NCBI RefSeq assembly: GCF_027568395.1
Contig: NZ_JANKZL010000004.1
Location: 124,001 to 188,000, forward strand
Reading direction: 5' to 3'
DNA: 64,000 nucleotides
DNA from: Aminobacter sp. HY435
GTDB lineage: Bacteria; Pseudomonadota; Alphaproteobacteria; Rhizobiales; Rhizobiaceae
Positions 1 through 8,828 of this stretch are shown piece by piece. The notes beneath the pieces are model-generated. The model was given only the letters and a program-made list of their open reading frames with translations. It was not told the origin of the DNA and did no database searches. The number at the start of each line of letters is the position of its first letter. Position 1 is the first letter of the stretch. A program made the position numbers and the translations under genes.

Positions 1-492
1 GAGCTCGGCGAGCAGCTTGTGCAGCGCCACCGGATCGGGAGTGGTCAGCTGTCCGTATTCATTGCGCCCCGGCGCAACCACGCCGGTCGTGCCGATGCTG
101 GCGGCGGCGTAGCCCGCATGCGCCCAGACCTGACGGGTGAAGGCAGCGACGGAGGTCTTGCCGCTGGTGCCGGTCACCGCCACCATCGTTGCGGGCTGCC
201 GGCCAAAGAAGCTGGCGGCAGCCAGCGCCAGCGCGCGTCGCGGATCATCGACCAGCAACACCGGAACGCCAGGAGTGCCGATTTCCGCGCCGTTGGCGGC
301 GACGATCGCCGCAGCGCCGCGCCTGGCCGCATCGCCCGCAAAGGCTGCGCCATCGGCTTTGCTGCCTGGGAACGCGAAGAACACAGAGCCCGGCACAACC
401 TGCCGTGAATCCGACGTCACCCCGCTCACCTCGACACTGCTGGGCAGAGCCCCGTCGACAGGCAGGATACCGGCTAGGTCATTCAGTTTCAT
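1..492 (-). CDS. murE: MurE, UDP-MurNAc-tripeptide ligase (N-terminal part)
   Basis: This is the first 164 codons of murE; the rest lies beyond the left edge. MurE adds meso-diaminopimelate to UDP-MurNAc-L-Ala-D-Glu in the cytoplasm, a step of peptidoglycan precursor synthesis. The N-terminal Mur ligase domain (for example SDSRQVVPGSVFFAFPG) is followed by the ATP-binding P-loop GTSGKTS with Lys near residue 112, then GTTGV. The ATG at 492 lies 52 bp downstream of the ftsI stop on the same strand, the normal order in the division and cell wall cluster. MurF is the closest alternative, but the N-terminal sequence and gene order favour MurE. Confidence 0.93.
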   Translation of the reverse strand, partial: MKLNDLAGILPVDGALPSSVEVSGVTSDSRQVVPGSVFFAFPGSKADGAAFAGDAARRGAAAIVAANGAEIGTPGVPVLLVDDPRRALALAAASFFGRQPATMVAVTGTSGKTSVAAFTRQVWAHAGYAAASIGTTGVVAPGRNEYGQLTTPDPVALHKLLAEL

Positions 493-544
493 TGAGGTCC
501 GTTCGCTACAAACAATTGGCGCGCCCGCCGGCGCGCCCATGGAA

Positions 545-2260
545 TCAAGGGTAGGACGCCAGCGTTGCCGCACCTTCTTGGCCGAATTCTGGCTTAACGC
601 CAAGCATTGGCGCCGAACGCCGGATAATGTTGGCGACCATCGGTGCCGCCGTGAAGCCGGCGGTGGCCGAACGGGTGGACCCCTCCATCTTCGGCTCGTC
701 GATAATGGTCAGCACCAGATACTGCGGATCGTCCATCGGGAAGGCGGCGAGGAAGGCGTTGAAGTTCTTTTCCTTCGAATAGCGCCCGTTGACAACCTTT
801 TCGGCGGTGCCGGTCTTGCCGCCGACGCGGTAGCCGGGAACCGTGCCGCGCTTGCCGGAGCCGCCGGGCGCCGTCGCGTTCAGATTGAACAGGTAGCGCA
901 TGTCATTGCTGGTCTGCTCGCTCACCACCTGCTTCGACGCCGCGATCGCCTCTTCCAGGGTGCGCGGCAGGAAGGTCGGCGTCATGAAACGGCCGCCATT
1001 CATCAGCGCGACCGCTCCGGCCGCCGTCTGCAGCGGCGTCGTCGAGAAGCCGTGGCCGAACGCTGCGGTGATCGAATGCACCTTCTTCCACACCTTGGGC
1101 TCGGTGGGGCGCGCGGATTCCGGGAGTTCGGTCTGCAGGCGGTCGAGCAGCCCCAGGCGCTTGAGGAACTCGCGGTGCCCCTCGATGCCGACGACATCTG
1201 CTTCCTTGGCCGAGCCGATGTTCGACGAGAAGATGAACACTTCCGGCACCGTCAGCACCCGGCCCTTGCCATGGAAGTCGCGGATGGTCTGGCGGCCGAT
1301 GGTCAGCGGGCGGCTGGCGTCGACGGTGCTGTTGAGCGACATCTTGCCCGAATCCAGCGCCATCGCCGTGGTGAAGCTCTTGATCGTCGAACCCATCTCG
1401 AACAGGCCCGCCGACATGCGGTTCAGGCGATCCTTGTCCTGTGCGTTGAACGGATTGTTGGGATCGAAGTCCGGCACCGAGCCCATGGCCAGGACTTCGC
1501 CGGTCTTGACGTTGATCACCACCGCGCCGGCCGCCACGGCCCGGTATTTCTCCATCGCCGACTGGATCTCGTCGCGCACGATGTGCTGGACGCGCAGGTC
1601 GATCGACAGTTTCACCGGCTGCAGATCCTTGGCGACGGCGAGGCCCGAGGCCTGCAGGTCGGCAAGTCCCTGATCGTCGATATACTTCTCGAGGCCGGAA
1701 ATTCCCTTGTTGTCGATGTTGGTCAGGCCAACGATGTACGATGTCGTCTCGCCGCCGGGGTAGAAACGGCGCTTTTCGGTGCGAAAGCCGACGCCCGGAA
1801 TGCCGAGCGCCAGGATTTCGGCCTGCTGCTTGGGCGTCAGCTGGCGCTTGAGCCAGACGAAGCCGGTGCCGCTCTTGAGCTTGTTGTAGGTCTGCTCGAC
1901 ATCGAGGTCCGGCAGCACCGTCGACAGCTTTTCGATCGCCTCGTCGGCATCGACGATGCGGCGCGGCTCGGCGAACAGCGACGAGGTCTTGATATCGGTA
2001 GCGAGCACCTCGCCATTGCGGTCGACGATGTCGGGCCGCGATGCGGTGACGCGCGATTCCGGCCCGTTGGAGACCTCGGGGTCGAGCATGCCGAGATAGA
2101 CCAGGCGTCCCGCGATGGTGGCGTAGATGCCGAAGAACACCGCCATCGTCATCAGAACGCGCGTGCGCGTCCTGCCGCCGGTAGCTTTGCGGGCGCTGTC
2201 GACGACGATCGGGTCCGTGCCCTGGGCCTTGCCGCGTTTTCTGCCGAGCAAGCCGATCAT
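545..2260 (-). CDS. ftsI: FtsI (PBP3), division-specific peptidoglycan transpeptidase
   Basis: The 571-residue class B penicillin-binding protein cross-links septal peptidoglycan in the periplasm as partner of FtsW. A cytoplasmic basic N-terminus precedes one membrane anchor at about residues 35-57, then the PBP dimerisation domain and the transpeptidase domain. The three active-site motifs are visible: STIK (Ser291, Lys294), SSN (345-347) and KTG (482-484). The length is normal for the family. Its ATG overlaps the ftsL stop by four bases (ATGA), so the two are translationally coupled, and murE follows. The basic stretch before the anchor is typical of rhizobial FtsI. Confidence 0.96.
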   Translation of the reverse strand: MIGLLGRKRGKAQGTDPIVVDSARKATGGRTRTRVLMTMAVFFGIYATIAGRLVYLGMLDPEVSNGPESRVTASRPDIVDRNGEVLATDIKTSSLFAEPRRIVDADEAIEKLSTVLPDLDVEQTYNKLKSGTGFVWLKRQLTPKQQAEILALGIPGVGFRTEKRRFYPGGETTSYIVGLTNIDNKGISGLEKYIDDQGLADLQASGLAVAKDLQPVKLSIDLRVQHIVRDEIQSAMEKYRAVAAGAVVINVKTGEVLAMGSVPDFDPNNPFNAQDKDRLNRMSAGLFEMGSTIKSFTTAMALDSGKMSLNSTVDASRPLTIGRQTIRDFHGKGRVLTVPEVFIFSSNIGSAKEADVVGIEGHREFLKRLGLLDRLQTELPESARPTEPKVWKKVHSITAAFGHGFSTTPLQTAAGAVALMNGGRFMTPTFLPRTLEEAIAASKQVVSEQTSNDMRYLFNLNATAPGGSGKRGTVPGYRVGGKTGTAEKVVNGRYSKEKNFNAFLAAFPMDDPQYLVLTIIDEPKMEGSTRSATAGFTAAPMVANIIRRSAPMLGVKPEFGQEGAATLASYP

Positions 2261-2631
2261 TGAGCAATCCCCCCGGTGGTCGTCTGGTCGGTGCCGCTGT
2301 CGGCCATGGTGCCGCCGCTCTCGCGGGTAAGATCCTCGATCGTCAGCGGCCGCACAGGCAGATCGCGCAGGCCGACGATCTGCCGCGCGTCGACCGGGTC
2401 GAGCTTGAGTTCCGCCTGATATGTCTGTGCCAGCTTCTGCAGCCGCGACGGCTGGGTCAGCAGGCTCCAGTCGGCCTTGAGAAGGTCGGTCGTGTCTTCC
2501 TCGAAACGTATCTGCGCCTCGATCTTGCGCACTGCCTCGAGACGATCCTCGGCCTCGTGCTTGGTCTGGTAGGTGAATGCGGCGGCCCCGACCATCGCTG
2601 CAATCAGCACTATGTCGCTGGTGCGGAACAT
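2257..2631 (-). CDS. ftsL: FtsL, cell division protein
   Basis: A 124-residue bitopic protein with a very short cytoplasmic tail and one transmembrane segment at about residues 5-20, followed by a predicted coiled coil (HEAEDRLEAVRKIEAQIRFE) and a periplasmic tail. FtsL forms the FtsQLB complex that activates FtsWI at the septum. The open frame extends upstream to 2907, but that part lies inside rsmH, and the ATG at 2631 starts directly at the membrane segment four bases after the rsmH stop. Sequence conservation in FtsL is low, so the call rests mainly on position between rsmH and ftsI plus topology. Confidence 0.9.
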   Translation of the reverse strand: MFRTSDIVLIAAMVGAAAFTYQTKHEAEDRLEAVRKIEAQIRFEEDTTDLLKADWSLLTQPSRLQKLAQTYQAELKLDPVDARQIVGLRDLPVRPLTIEDLTRESGGTMADSGTDQTTTGGIAQ

Positions 2632-2635
2632 TGGC

Positions 2636-3652
2636 TCACCTTTCTCCCGACAGGCTGACGTCGGGCAGTTTCGGAAGTCCGAAAATGGAAAAGTCTTCGG
2701 CGCGCGGCGCAGCCGTCGTGCGCACCGCGGCGCGCAGCTTGGCCGAGCGTGACCGCGGGTTTGCCTCGATCTCGGCTTCGCTCGGACCGACGGCGCCACC
2801 GGCCTTTGTGAAGGTGGTCGCGATGGTTTCGAGTTCGGGCATGTAGCGCGAGCGCGACGGCATGCTGGAGCGGTCGGCGATGAAACGCTTGACGATACGG
2901 TCTTCAAGCGAATGGAACGTCACGACCACCAGTCGGCCGCCGGGCTTCAGCGCCCGTTCAGCAGCGAAGAGCGCCTTGGCGAGTTCGCCCAGTTCGTCGT
3001 TGACGTAAATGCGCAGCGCCTGGAACACACGGGTCGCCGGATGGATCTTGTCCTTCGGCGCACGGCCGATATGCGTCTCGATGGCGTCGGCTAGGTCGAG
3101 CGTGCGTTCGAATGGCCGCTTCTCGCGACGGCTTTCGATCATGCGGGCAATACGCCCGGCGTGCCGCTCTTCGCCAAGGAAGCCGAAGATGCGGGCGAGA
3201 TCGCCGGCCTTGAAACGGTTGACCACGTCGGCGGCGCTCGCCCCCGACTGCGCCATGCGCATGTCCAGTGGCCCGTCGCTGCGGAAGGAGAAGCCGCGTT
3301 CGGCCTGGTCGAGCTGCATCGACGACACGCCGATGTCCAGGACGACGCCGTCGACCAATTCGACATGGTCGTCGAGGCTGGAGAACGGAGCTTGCACCAG
3401 GCGCAGCTTGCCGCCGGACTGCGCTTCGAGTTCGCGCCCCGCCGCGATCGCATCGGGATCGCGATCGATGGCGACCACCGAGGCGCCGGTCGCCAGCACG
3501 GCCTTGGTGTAGCCGCCAGCGCCGAACGTGCCGTCGACGATCAGGCCGTCGGGCTGCGGATGAAGCGCTGCAAGAACCTCACCGAGAAGCACCGGAATGT
3601 GCCGGGCCGGTCCGCCGACAGACTGATGGTCATCGCTGTGGCCCGCCATCAT
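2636..3652 (-). CDS. rsmH: RsmH (MraW), 16S rRNA m4C1402 methyltransferase
   Basis: The 338-residue SAM-dependent methyltransferase modifies N4 of C1402 in 16S rRNA. It begins with the family hallmark [14 protein letters not shown] and the SAM-binding loop [13 protein letters not shown]. Later conserved blocks are [31 protein letters not shown] and [14 protein letters not shown] near the C-terminus. The frame is open upstream to 4306, but the ATG at 3652 overlaps the mraZ stop as ATGA, which fixes the start. Length and gene order match other alphaproteobacteria. Confidence 0.96.
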   Translation of the reverse strand: MMAGHSDDHQSVGGPARHIPVLLGEVLAALHPQPDGLIVDGTFGAGGYTKAVLATGASVVAIDRDPDAIAAGRELEAQSGGKLRLVQAPFSSLDDHVELVDGVVLDIGVSSMQLDQAERGFSFRSDGPLDMRMAQSGASAADVVNRFKAGDLARIFGFLGEERHAGRIARMIESRREKRPFERTLDLADAIETHIGRAPKDKIHPATRVFQALRIYVNDELGELAKALFAAERALKPGGRLVVVTFHSLEDRIVKRFIADRSSMPSRSRYMPELETIATTFTKAGGAVGPSEAEIEANPRSRSAKLRAAVRTTAAPRAEDFSIFGLPKLPDVSLSGER

Positions 3653-4107
3653 TCCGATCGCCCCCCAGGCTTCGTCTCCTGCCGAAGCCTTTGCAGCCGG
3701 GCGCGAACCTCCGCGCCATACGCGCGCAGCCGCTCCGGCTCCCACATCTGAAAGAACTGGCCGCGGCCGACAAAGGCCACGTCCGTCGTGATCCCGGTGT
3801 GCTCGCGCAGGAAATCGGAAACCGAAATCCGCCCGTCCTGGTCGAGCTTCAGGAAAGCGCTGTCGCCATGCACGAAAAAAGACATGTCGTCCGCCGTCTG
3901 CAGGAACGGATCTTCCTGTGCGATGCGCTGTTCGTAGCGGTCGAGCAGGTCGAGCCCGCCGACATCCAGCGCCGGTACGTCGAGCGCCCGCAACGCATAG
4001 AGCTCGGCATAGCCGCGCTTCTGCAATACGGCACGGAAATGCGCCGGAACGGAGACCCGTCCCTTCGCATCGACCCTGTTCACCGCATTTGACAGAAACC
4101 GGTCCAT
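3649..4107 (-). CDS. mraZ: MraZ, transcriptional regulator of the division cluster
   Basis: This 152-residue protein has two AbrB/SpoVT-like MraZ repeats. The first carries [19 protein letters not shown] and the second [16 protein letters not shown], the duplicated D-x-(K/D)-G-R-(V/I)-S signature. MraZ oligomers bind tandem TGGGN repeats in front of the operon and regulate it. A GTG at 4110 directly precedes the ATG at 4107; I use the ATG. No strong Shine-Dalgarno is visible. The gene heads mraZ-rsmH-ftsL-ftsI-murE, and an array of TGGGN repeats lies about 190 bp upstream, which fits autoregulation. Confidence 0.95.
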   Translation of the reverse strand: MDRFLSNAVNRVDAKGRVSVPAHFRAVLQKRGYAELYALRALDVPALDVGGLDLLDRYEQRIAQEDPFLQTADDMSFFVHGDSAFLKLDQDGRISVSDFLREHTGITTDVAFVGRGQFFQMWEPERLRAYGAEVRARLQRLRQETKPGGRSE

Positions 4108-4295
4108 CACACGATCCGGCGGCTCTCGCCGCCACGCCCCTCGTCGTCATGTCGACCGCACCCCTGCGGCCCGGCCTAAATTGCAAGCCCGGATTGCTCC
4201 AAAGAGTTGAAAACGCTGCATAACCCGCAGCCGCCGCGGCTGCCGGTTCGGCGAACGCCCTACCCTCTACAGGAACAAAATCATGGTTACTGATT

Positions 4296-4330
4296 TGGGA
4301 TATCATGGGGCAATATGGGCGTCAACGGGA
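4296..4330 (+). promoter_or_regulatory. Candidate MraZ operator: four TGGGN-like repeats with 10-bp period
   Basis: On the plus strand TGGGA (4296), TGGGG (4306), TGGGC (4316) and CGGGA (4326) recur exactly every 10 bp with 5-bp spacers. Known MraZ operators are TGGGN repeats with 5-nt spacers. The array precedes mraZ, but the repeats read on the strand opposite to mraZ. A further TGGGC at 4343-4347 is out of phase. Confidence 0.6.
4298..4325 (-). promoter_or_regulatory. Possible promoter for the mraZ operon
   Basis: On the minus strand TTGACG (4325-4320) is followed after 17 bp by TATCCC (4303-4298). The -35 box is close to consensus and the -10 box is weak. The promoter sits entirely inside the TGGGN array, so MraZ binding would cover it. 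The implied leader to the mraZ start is about 180 nt. The rest of the 4108-4506 intergenic region shows no other gene. Confidence 0.4.
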
Positions 4331-4506
4331 ACTGGCTACACTTGGGCATCAACAGCACCCTTTCGGGCCCTTTCGCGGCTTCCCGATTTTTATGGTCCAT
4401 TAAGGCTAACGAAGCGTTATCGACCGCTCTGGCACAATGGGCGATCCTTGCCCGCCGAACTTGCCGGGCATAGCTTCGAAGGCGCCTACCAGGAGAGCGC
4501 CTGCCC

Positions 4507-5622
4507 ATGACCAACGCATCGGATTCCCGCGCAGCGAAACTTGCCCATTTGCGCAGCGACAGGCTGGCAAAGGGCGATCCCATCCCTCTTCCCTTGACCA
4601 TGGCCGCGATCTTCCATGCGCCGGGCGACGCCACCGGATTCAACCAGTATGGCCGCTTCAGCAATCCCAACTGGGACGCGATCGAGGAGATGCTGGGACA
4701 CCTCGAGGATGCCCCCTGCAGGGCGTTCCCGTCGGGCATGGGCGCCATTTCGGCGGTGTTTTTCGCCCTGCTCAAGGCCGGAGACCGCATCCTGCTGCCA
4801 TCGGACGGCTATCACACCACCCGCATCCTGGCCGACCGCTTTCTCGGTGCCTTCGGCGTGACGACGGACGTCCGCCCGACCTCGTCGTTTCTTGACGGCG
4901 GCTTCGACGGCTATCGCCTGGTCTTCGTCGAAAGCCCGTCCAACCCGACGCTCGATATCTGCGACATCACGGCTGCGGCCGACGCCATCCACAAGGCCGG
5001 CGGCCAACTCGTCGTCGACAACACCACGATGACGCCGTTCGGCCAGCGTCCGCTCGACCTGGGCGCAGACATCGTCGTCGCCGCCGACACCAAGGCGCCA
5101 AACGGCCATTCGGACGTGCTTTTCGGCCATGTCGCCAGCCGCGATCCCAACGTTATCGAGGCGGTCACCGAATGGCGGGAGAACGCCGGCGGCATCCCCG
5201 GCCCCTTCGAGGCCTGGCTGGTGCACCGCGGACTGGAGACTCTGGAACTGCGCTTCGACCGCATGTGCTCATCGGCGGAGATCGTGGCTGGCCGCCTGAA
5301 AGCGCACAGGGCAGTCAGTGGCATCCGTTACCCGGGCCTCGCTGACGATCCCTCGCACAACCTGGCGCGCGCCCAGATGGAGCGCTTCGGCTTCCTCATC
5401 AGCTTCGACCTCGGCTCGGAGCAAAAGGCCGAGGACTTCATCAACGGCTGCGAACTGATACATGCCGCGACATCTTTCGGTGGCGTCCACACGGTTGCCG
5501 AACGCCGCCTGCGGCGCGGCGACGCCGTTCCGCCCGGCTTCGTCAGGCTTTCGATCGGCTGCGAACCGGTCGAGGAACTGTGGGCGGCGATGGAGAAATC
5601 ACTGGACAGGATCGTCGCCTGA
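4507..5622 (+). CDS. Cys/Met metabolism PLP-dependent transsulfuration enzyme
   Basis: A 371-residue fold-type I PLP enzyme of the cystathionine gamma-synthase/gamma-lyase family. It shows the NP-x-W-D-A-x-E block near residue 55, FPSGMGAI, the FVESPSNPTLDICDI segment and VVDNTTMTPFGQRPLDLGAD. The Schiff-base lysine is in AADTKAPNGHSDVLFG, a variant of the usual S-x-T-K-Y-x-x-G-H-S-D. The C-terminus has the SFGGVHTVAERR and LSIGCE elements that hold the substrate carboxylate. AGGAG about 10 bp before the ATG supports the start. It stands alone, divergent from mraZ. The exact reaction (beta- or gamma-lyase, or synthase) cannot be decided from sequence. Confidence 0.85.
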   Translation: MTNASDSRAAKLAHLRSDRLAKGDPIPLPLTMAAIFHAPGDATGFNQYGRFSNPNWDAIEEMLGHLEDAPCRAFPSGMGAISAVFFALLKAGDRILLPSDGYHTTRILADRFLGAFGVTTDVRPTSSFLDGGFDGYRLVFVESPSNPTLDICDITAAADAIHKAGGQLVVDNTTMTPFGQRPLDLGADIVVAADTKAPNGHSDVLFGHVASRDPNVIEAVTEWRENAGGIPGPFEAWLVHRGLETLELRFDRMCSSAEIVAGRLKAHRAVSGIRYPGLADDPSHNLARAQMERFGFLISFDLGSEQKAEDFINGCELIHAATSFGGVHTVAERRLRRGDAVPPGFVRLSIGCEPVEELWAAMEKSLDRIVA

Positions 5623-5734
5623 CCGCCCAAGTCAGCACCTCTTTGCACATAGCGCCGGGGTTGAGTTGCCAACAACTGCCACCGGTGCATGGTCAAATCG
5701 TACCAGAAGCGGCCCGACCGACCGGTAGATGGAC

Positions 5735-5763
5735 AAAACCCGCGCCTTGATTCAAGACGCGGG
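5735..5763 (-). terminator. Intrinsic terminator of rnpB
   Basis: The arms CCCGCG (5739-5744) and CGCGGG (5758-5763) enclose an inner CTTG/CAAG pairing. Read on the minus strand the stem is followed by TTTTG, so it terminates transcription leaving rnpB. The plus-strand exit has no T-run. Confidence 0.7.
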
Positions 5764-5806
5764 CAAAGTTCCGCAAGACTTTGTAGATATGGGCAAAAAG
5801 GCAGCG

Positions 5807-6204
5807 CCAGCTGGCCTGTAAGCCGGGTTCTGTATGGCCCCCGCGCCTTGCGACGCGGGAACGTGGCGGCCATTCTTCTTGGACGCGTGTTGCCACGCGT
5901 CTCACGCAACCAACCCGGGCGATGGGCCGGAAACAGCCCTGAGGGTTGCCCCTCGTATCGCCCCTATTCGGTTTTGCTCCCGGTGGGGTTTACCTTGCCG
6001 CTCCTGTTGCCAGTCGCGCGGTGGGCTCTTACCCCACCCTTTCACCCTTACCGCGAAAATCGCGGCGGTTTGCTTTCTGTGGCACTTTCCCTGGGGTCGC
6101 CCCCGCCGGCCATTAACCGGCACCGTGTATCCATGGAGCCCGGACTTTCCTCACCTGCGGCCTTTCGGCGAATGCAGGTGCGGCCGCCCGGCCAGCTGAC
6201 AAGG
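5807..6204 (-). ncRNA. rnpB: RNase P RNA, class A
   Basis: This is the catalytic RNA that matures tRNA 5' ends. Read on the minus strand, it carries the universal 5' conserved block GAGGAAAGTCCGGGCTCC (plus coordinates 6152-6135), the AGGGTGAAA and GGTAAGAGCCCACCG segments, and the 3' block CAGAACCCGGCTTACAGGCC (5832-5813) with GGTT-type pairing to tRNA CCA nearby (GGGTTGGTTGCG). The two ends, CAGCTGGCC and GGCCAGCTG, pair as P1. Ends are placed by this pairing and may be off by a few bases. A terminator follows at 5763-5735. Several open frames cross the gene in both directions and are not real. Confidence 0.95.
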
Positions 6205-6280
6205 CGTATAAAGAGGGTCATGCTCGAAAAGGCAACCGAAAACGTCGGCTGCCATTTCCTTCATCGCCGCCGATCCGAGA

Positions 6281-6994
6281 TCAGGCGCCCGCAAGGTGCG
6301 ACTGCACCTTCTTGCAATAGGCTGCCGAAATCGGGTTCATGCGCTTGGCGCCATGACCCGCATTGTACTTGAGGATGGTGCCGCACGTCGTGCCGCCGCT
6401 CAGCTCATGCGCCTTGGCGAGGTACTTGATGCCCCACTTGATGTTGGTTTCTGGATTGAACAACCCCTTGGCCGAGCCGCTGTAGCCCATCATCCGGGCG
6501 GTTGCCGGCTTGATCTGCATCAGGCCGATTTCACCGGCCTTGCCGCGCGCGTCGGCACGATAGTTGCTTTCCACGCTGATGACGGCATGTGCCAGCGACA
6601 CCGGCACGCCATATGACGAGGCGTAGCGGGAGACGATCTCGCCGTAAGGCGCGCCCGCCTTGGCCGTCTTGACGGTCTTGTCGGCCGATTCCTTGGTCGA
6701 CTTGCTCGACTTGGTCGACTTGGTTGCCTTGGCGGCCTGGTCCTTGACGGTCTTGGCGCCCTTGGCGCCGATCGAAGCCGTCGTCATGGTGTCGACCGCG
6801 GCTTCCTTCTTGGAGCTGCAACCGAACAGGTAGGGGCAGTCGTCTGCCTTCTTGGCGTCGGTCTTGGCGTTCTTGGCCTTGCTGGTTTGTTCGATGATCG
6901 TTTTGGAGGCTCTTGCAGCGCCGTCCTGGGCCTGAGCGGCAAAAGAAGTCAGGCCGGCGGCTAATGCCACCGCAATAACGGTCAAATTCTTCAT
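6281..6994 (-). CDS. Soluble lytic transglycosylase (SLT domain), secreted
   Basis: A 237-residue protein with a Sec signal peptide (residues 1 to about 22, ending AQAQ), a Lys/Thr/Ala-rich low-complexity linker and a C-terminal SLT domain. It would cleave the MurNAc-GlcNAc bond of peptidoglycan with formation of 1,6-anhydroMurNAc. Catalytic Glu lies in ISVESNYRADARG, followed by EIGLMQIKPATARMMG and KYNAGHGAKR. The frame is open to 7105, but the ATG at 6994 gives a clean signal peptide. The linker with repeated TKSTKSSKSTK probably spans the wall. Such small SLT proteins can assist secretion systems, but no such genes are near. Confidence 0.88.
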   Translation of the reverse strand: MKNLTVIAVALAAGLTSFAAQAQDGAARASKTIIEQTSKAKNAKTDAKKADDCPYLFGCSSKKEAAVDTMTTASIGAKGAKTVKDQAAKATKSTKSSKSTKESADKTVKTAKAGAPYGEIVSRYASSYGVPVSLAHAVISVESNYRADARGKAGEIGLMQIKPATARMMGYSGSAKGLFNPETNIKWGIKYLAKAHELSGGTTCGTILKYNAGHGAKRMNPISAAYCKKVQSHLAGA

Positions 6995-7190
6995 GTCGTC
7001 CTGTTCTCGAATAGGCAGCGCGAAAATACCGCGCGGCATCCCTTCCTGAACGCCGGTGGCCCTCTTTGGGGCAATGACTGGATTAGCCGGCGCCTTGCAC
7101 GGCAATGCATTTGCGGCCCGAACTGGCAGGAAAAAAGGCCGGACAAGTCACATTGAGTGACAGGTTGTAATTAAGGCGAATCAACCAGGA

Positions 7191-7958
7191 CTAGTCGTCA
7201 AGGCCTCCCGGGGCCGAAGCGATCAGCCTGCGCAGCGTCGAAATTGTCGACGCATCCGCGCTCCCGTCCACGCTGCTGGTACGGAAATGTCGTTGAAAAG
7301 CTTGAACAGTTACCTCTGTTTGGGTGTCGTATCGGCCGGTAATCTCGACGCCATAGCCGTAGAGCGCAAGCATGGATTGCAACTCCTCAACCGTCTCGCC
7401 GGCATCACCCGGCCGCAAGGCCGAGCCGCCTCTGCGTGGCGAGGGTGCGACCCAATGTCCAACGCCTTGATGGAACAAAAACCGCCAGGGGAAGCGTTCG
7501 CCAGGGTCGATCTTGCGCCCCAGCGCCACATCCGAGTGCCCGAGCACCCGCTCCGGCGCCACATCGTGACGCTCGATGATGCCGCGGCAAAGATCCGCCA
7601 CAACCGCCATCTGACACCTGGGAAACGCGTTGTAGCCAAGTGCGTGCCCGGGATTGACGATCTCGATTCCGACAGAGCACGAATTGATGTCCGTCCACCC
7701 GCGCCAGGAGCTTTTGCCCGCATGCCAGGCGCGATCGCCCTCGCGCACCATCTGCACGACCCGCCCGTCCTCGTGCACGAGATAATGGGACGACACTTCG
7801 CTTGCCGGATCGCACAGCCAGGCCTCGGCGCCATGGCCGGTTTCCATCCCGGTATAGTGCAGCACGATCATGTCAGGCTTCATCCCGTCGCGGCGCGGGC
7901 CGAAGTTGGGTGAAACCCTGACGTCGGCTTGCGGGTGGTCGGGCAGGAAACCACTCAT
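7191..7958 (-). CDS. N-acetylmuramoyl-L-alanine amidase with peptidoglycan-binding domain
   Basis: A 255-residue type 2 amidase of the AmpD/AmiD family plus a C-terminal PG_binding_1 domain. Zinc ligands are visible as His in IVLHYTGM and His in GHSDVALGRKIDPGERFPW; SSHYLVHEDGRVVQMV and AWHAGKSSWRG are family hallmarks. The C-terminal domain contains VEELQSMLALYGYGVEITGRYD. There is no signal peptide, so it may act on cytoplasmic anhydro-muropeptides like AmpD, although the binding domain is more usual in AmiD. The start overlaps the stop of the upstream DnaJ-domain gene as ATGA, so they form one operon. Confidence 0.88.
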   Translation of the reverse strand: MSGFLPDHPQADVRVSPNFGPRRDGMKPDMIVLHYTGMETGHGAEAWLCDPASEVSSHYLVHEDGRVVQMVREGDRAWHAGKSSWRGWTDINSCSVGIEIVNPGHALGYNAFPRCQMAVVADLCRGIIERHDVAPERVLGHSDVALGRKIDPGERFPWRFLFHQGVGHWVAPSPRRGGSALRPGDAGETVEELQSMLALYGYGVEITGRYDTQTEVTVQAFQRHFRTSSVDGSADASTISTLRRLIASAPGGLDD

Positions 7959-8674
7959 GCGTGCCGGAGCCCCCTTTCGATCAGTTCGTAGGCGGCGTTG
8001 ATCGCGGCGAGACGTGTCGTGGCGATGCGGATGAACTCCTCCGGCAGGCCGCGCGCGATCAGCTTGTCGGGATGGTTGTTTGCGACCAGCTTGCGGTAGT
8101 GCTTGCGTACGTCCTCGAACGGTTTGCCGCGCTCGATACCCAGCACACGATAGGGGTCGGTGGCGCCAAGATCGAGATGGCGCGCCAGGATGGTCTGGTA
8201 GTGCTTTTCGTCGATGCGGAAGATCTGCGATACCCGGTGCAGGAACGAACCCTCGCACTGGTGCATCATGCCGTCAGCCTTGGCGATGTGGAACAACCCG
8301 TCGAGGATGTCCTCCAGCATGCCGCAATTGGCATGTCCCGAGCCACACAGCTTGGACATCCGCTCGGCATAGAATTCGAAGCCGGCAACGTCCTGCTGGG
8401 CGATGTCATAGAGCCGGGCCACGTCGCGCGCATGCTCCGGCGGCACCGCAAATATCTCGTAGAACGCCCGGACCTCCGCTTGCGACACCACGCCGTCGGC
8501 TTTTGCCATCTTGGCGGAGAGCGCGATCATCGCCACGGAAAAGGCAACGCGGCGGCGGGTTTCGGCATCGCCCGAGAAGATCGTGCGCACGGCTTCCACG
8601 ACGTCGGCGACGCTGCTGGCAGCAGACGCCGAGATACGAGCAACGAAATCGCCGAGACGGTCCCAAATCGACAT
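7955..8674 (-). CDS. DjlA-like protein: TerB domain plus J-domain
   Basis: A 239-residue protein with an N-terminal TerB/tellurite-resistance fold (about 35-165; SAKMAKADGVVSQAEVRAF and FHIAKADGMMHQCE are the two acidic repeats) and a C-terminal J-domain (about 172-239) with the HPD motif in NNHPDKLIARGLP. The J-domain would stimulate DnaK ATPase. E. coli DjlA has an N-terminal membrane segment; none is obvious here, so this is the soluble rhizobial form. It overlaps the downstream amidase by four bases, which suggests coupling to cell wall turnover. Confidence 0.87.
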   Translation of the reverse strand: MSIWDRLGDFVARISASAASSVADVVEAVRTIFSGDAETRRRVAFSVAMIALSAKMAKADGVVSQAEVRAFYEIFAVPPEHARDVARLYDIAQQDVAGFEFYAERMSKLCGSGHANCGMLEDILDGLFHIAKADGMMHQCEGSFLHRVSQIFRIDEKHYQTILARHLDLGATDPYRVLGIERGKPFEDVRKHYRKLVANNHPDKLIARGLPEEFIRIATTRLAAINAAYELIERGLRHA

Positions 8675-8828
8675 GGCCGCTTATTAGGATGAAACCTTCG
8701 CAAATGCGAGACGGCATGACGCTGCAGATGTAACTTTGTCGGCAACGCCGCGCGGCTAGTCTGGACTAATATTCTGGACCAACGAAAAAGTCGCGACGTG
8801 TCGACATCCTGCGGCTAACGGTTGCGCC

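Noticed and set aside
137-2263. Long plus-strand open frame opposite ftsI and murE
   Set aside because: It is antisense to well-supported genes, has no ribosome site or family motif, and arises from high GC content.
5623-6280. Open frames across the rnpB locus
   Set aside because: The sequence is RNase P RNA with conserved blocks; frames on both strands are incidental.
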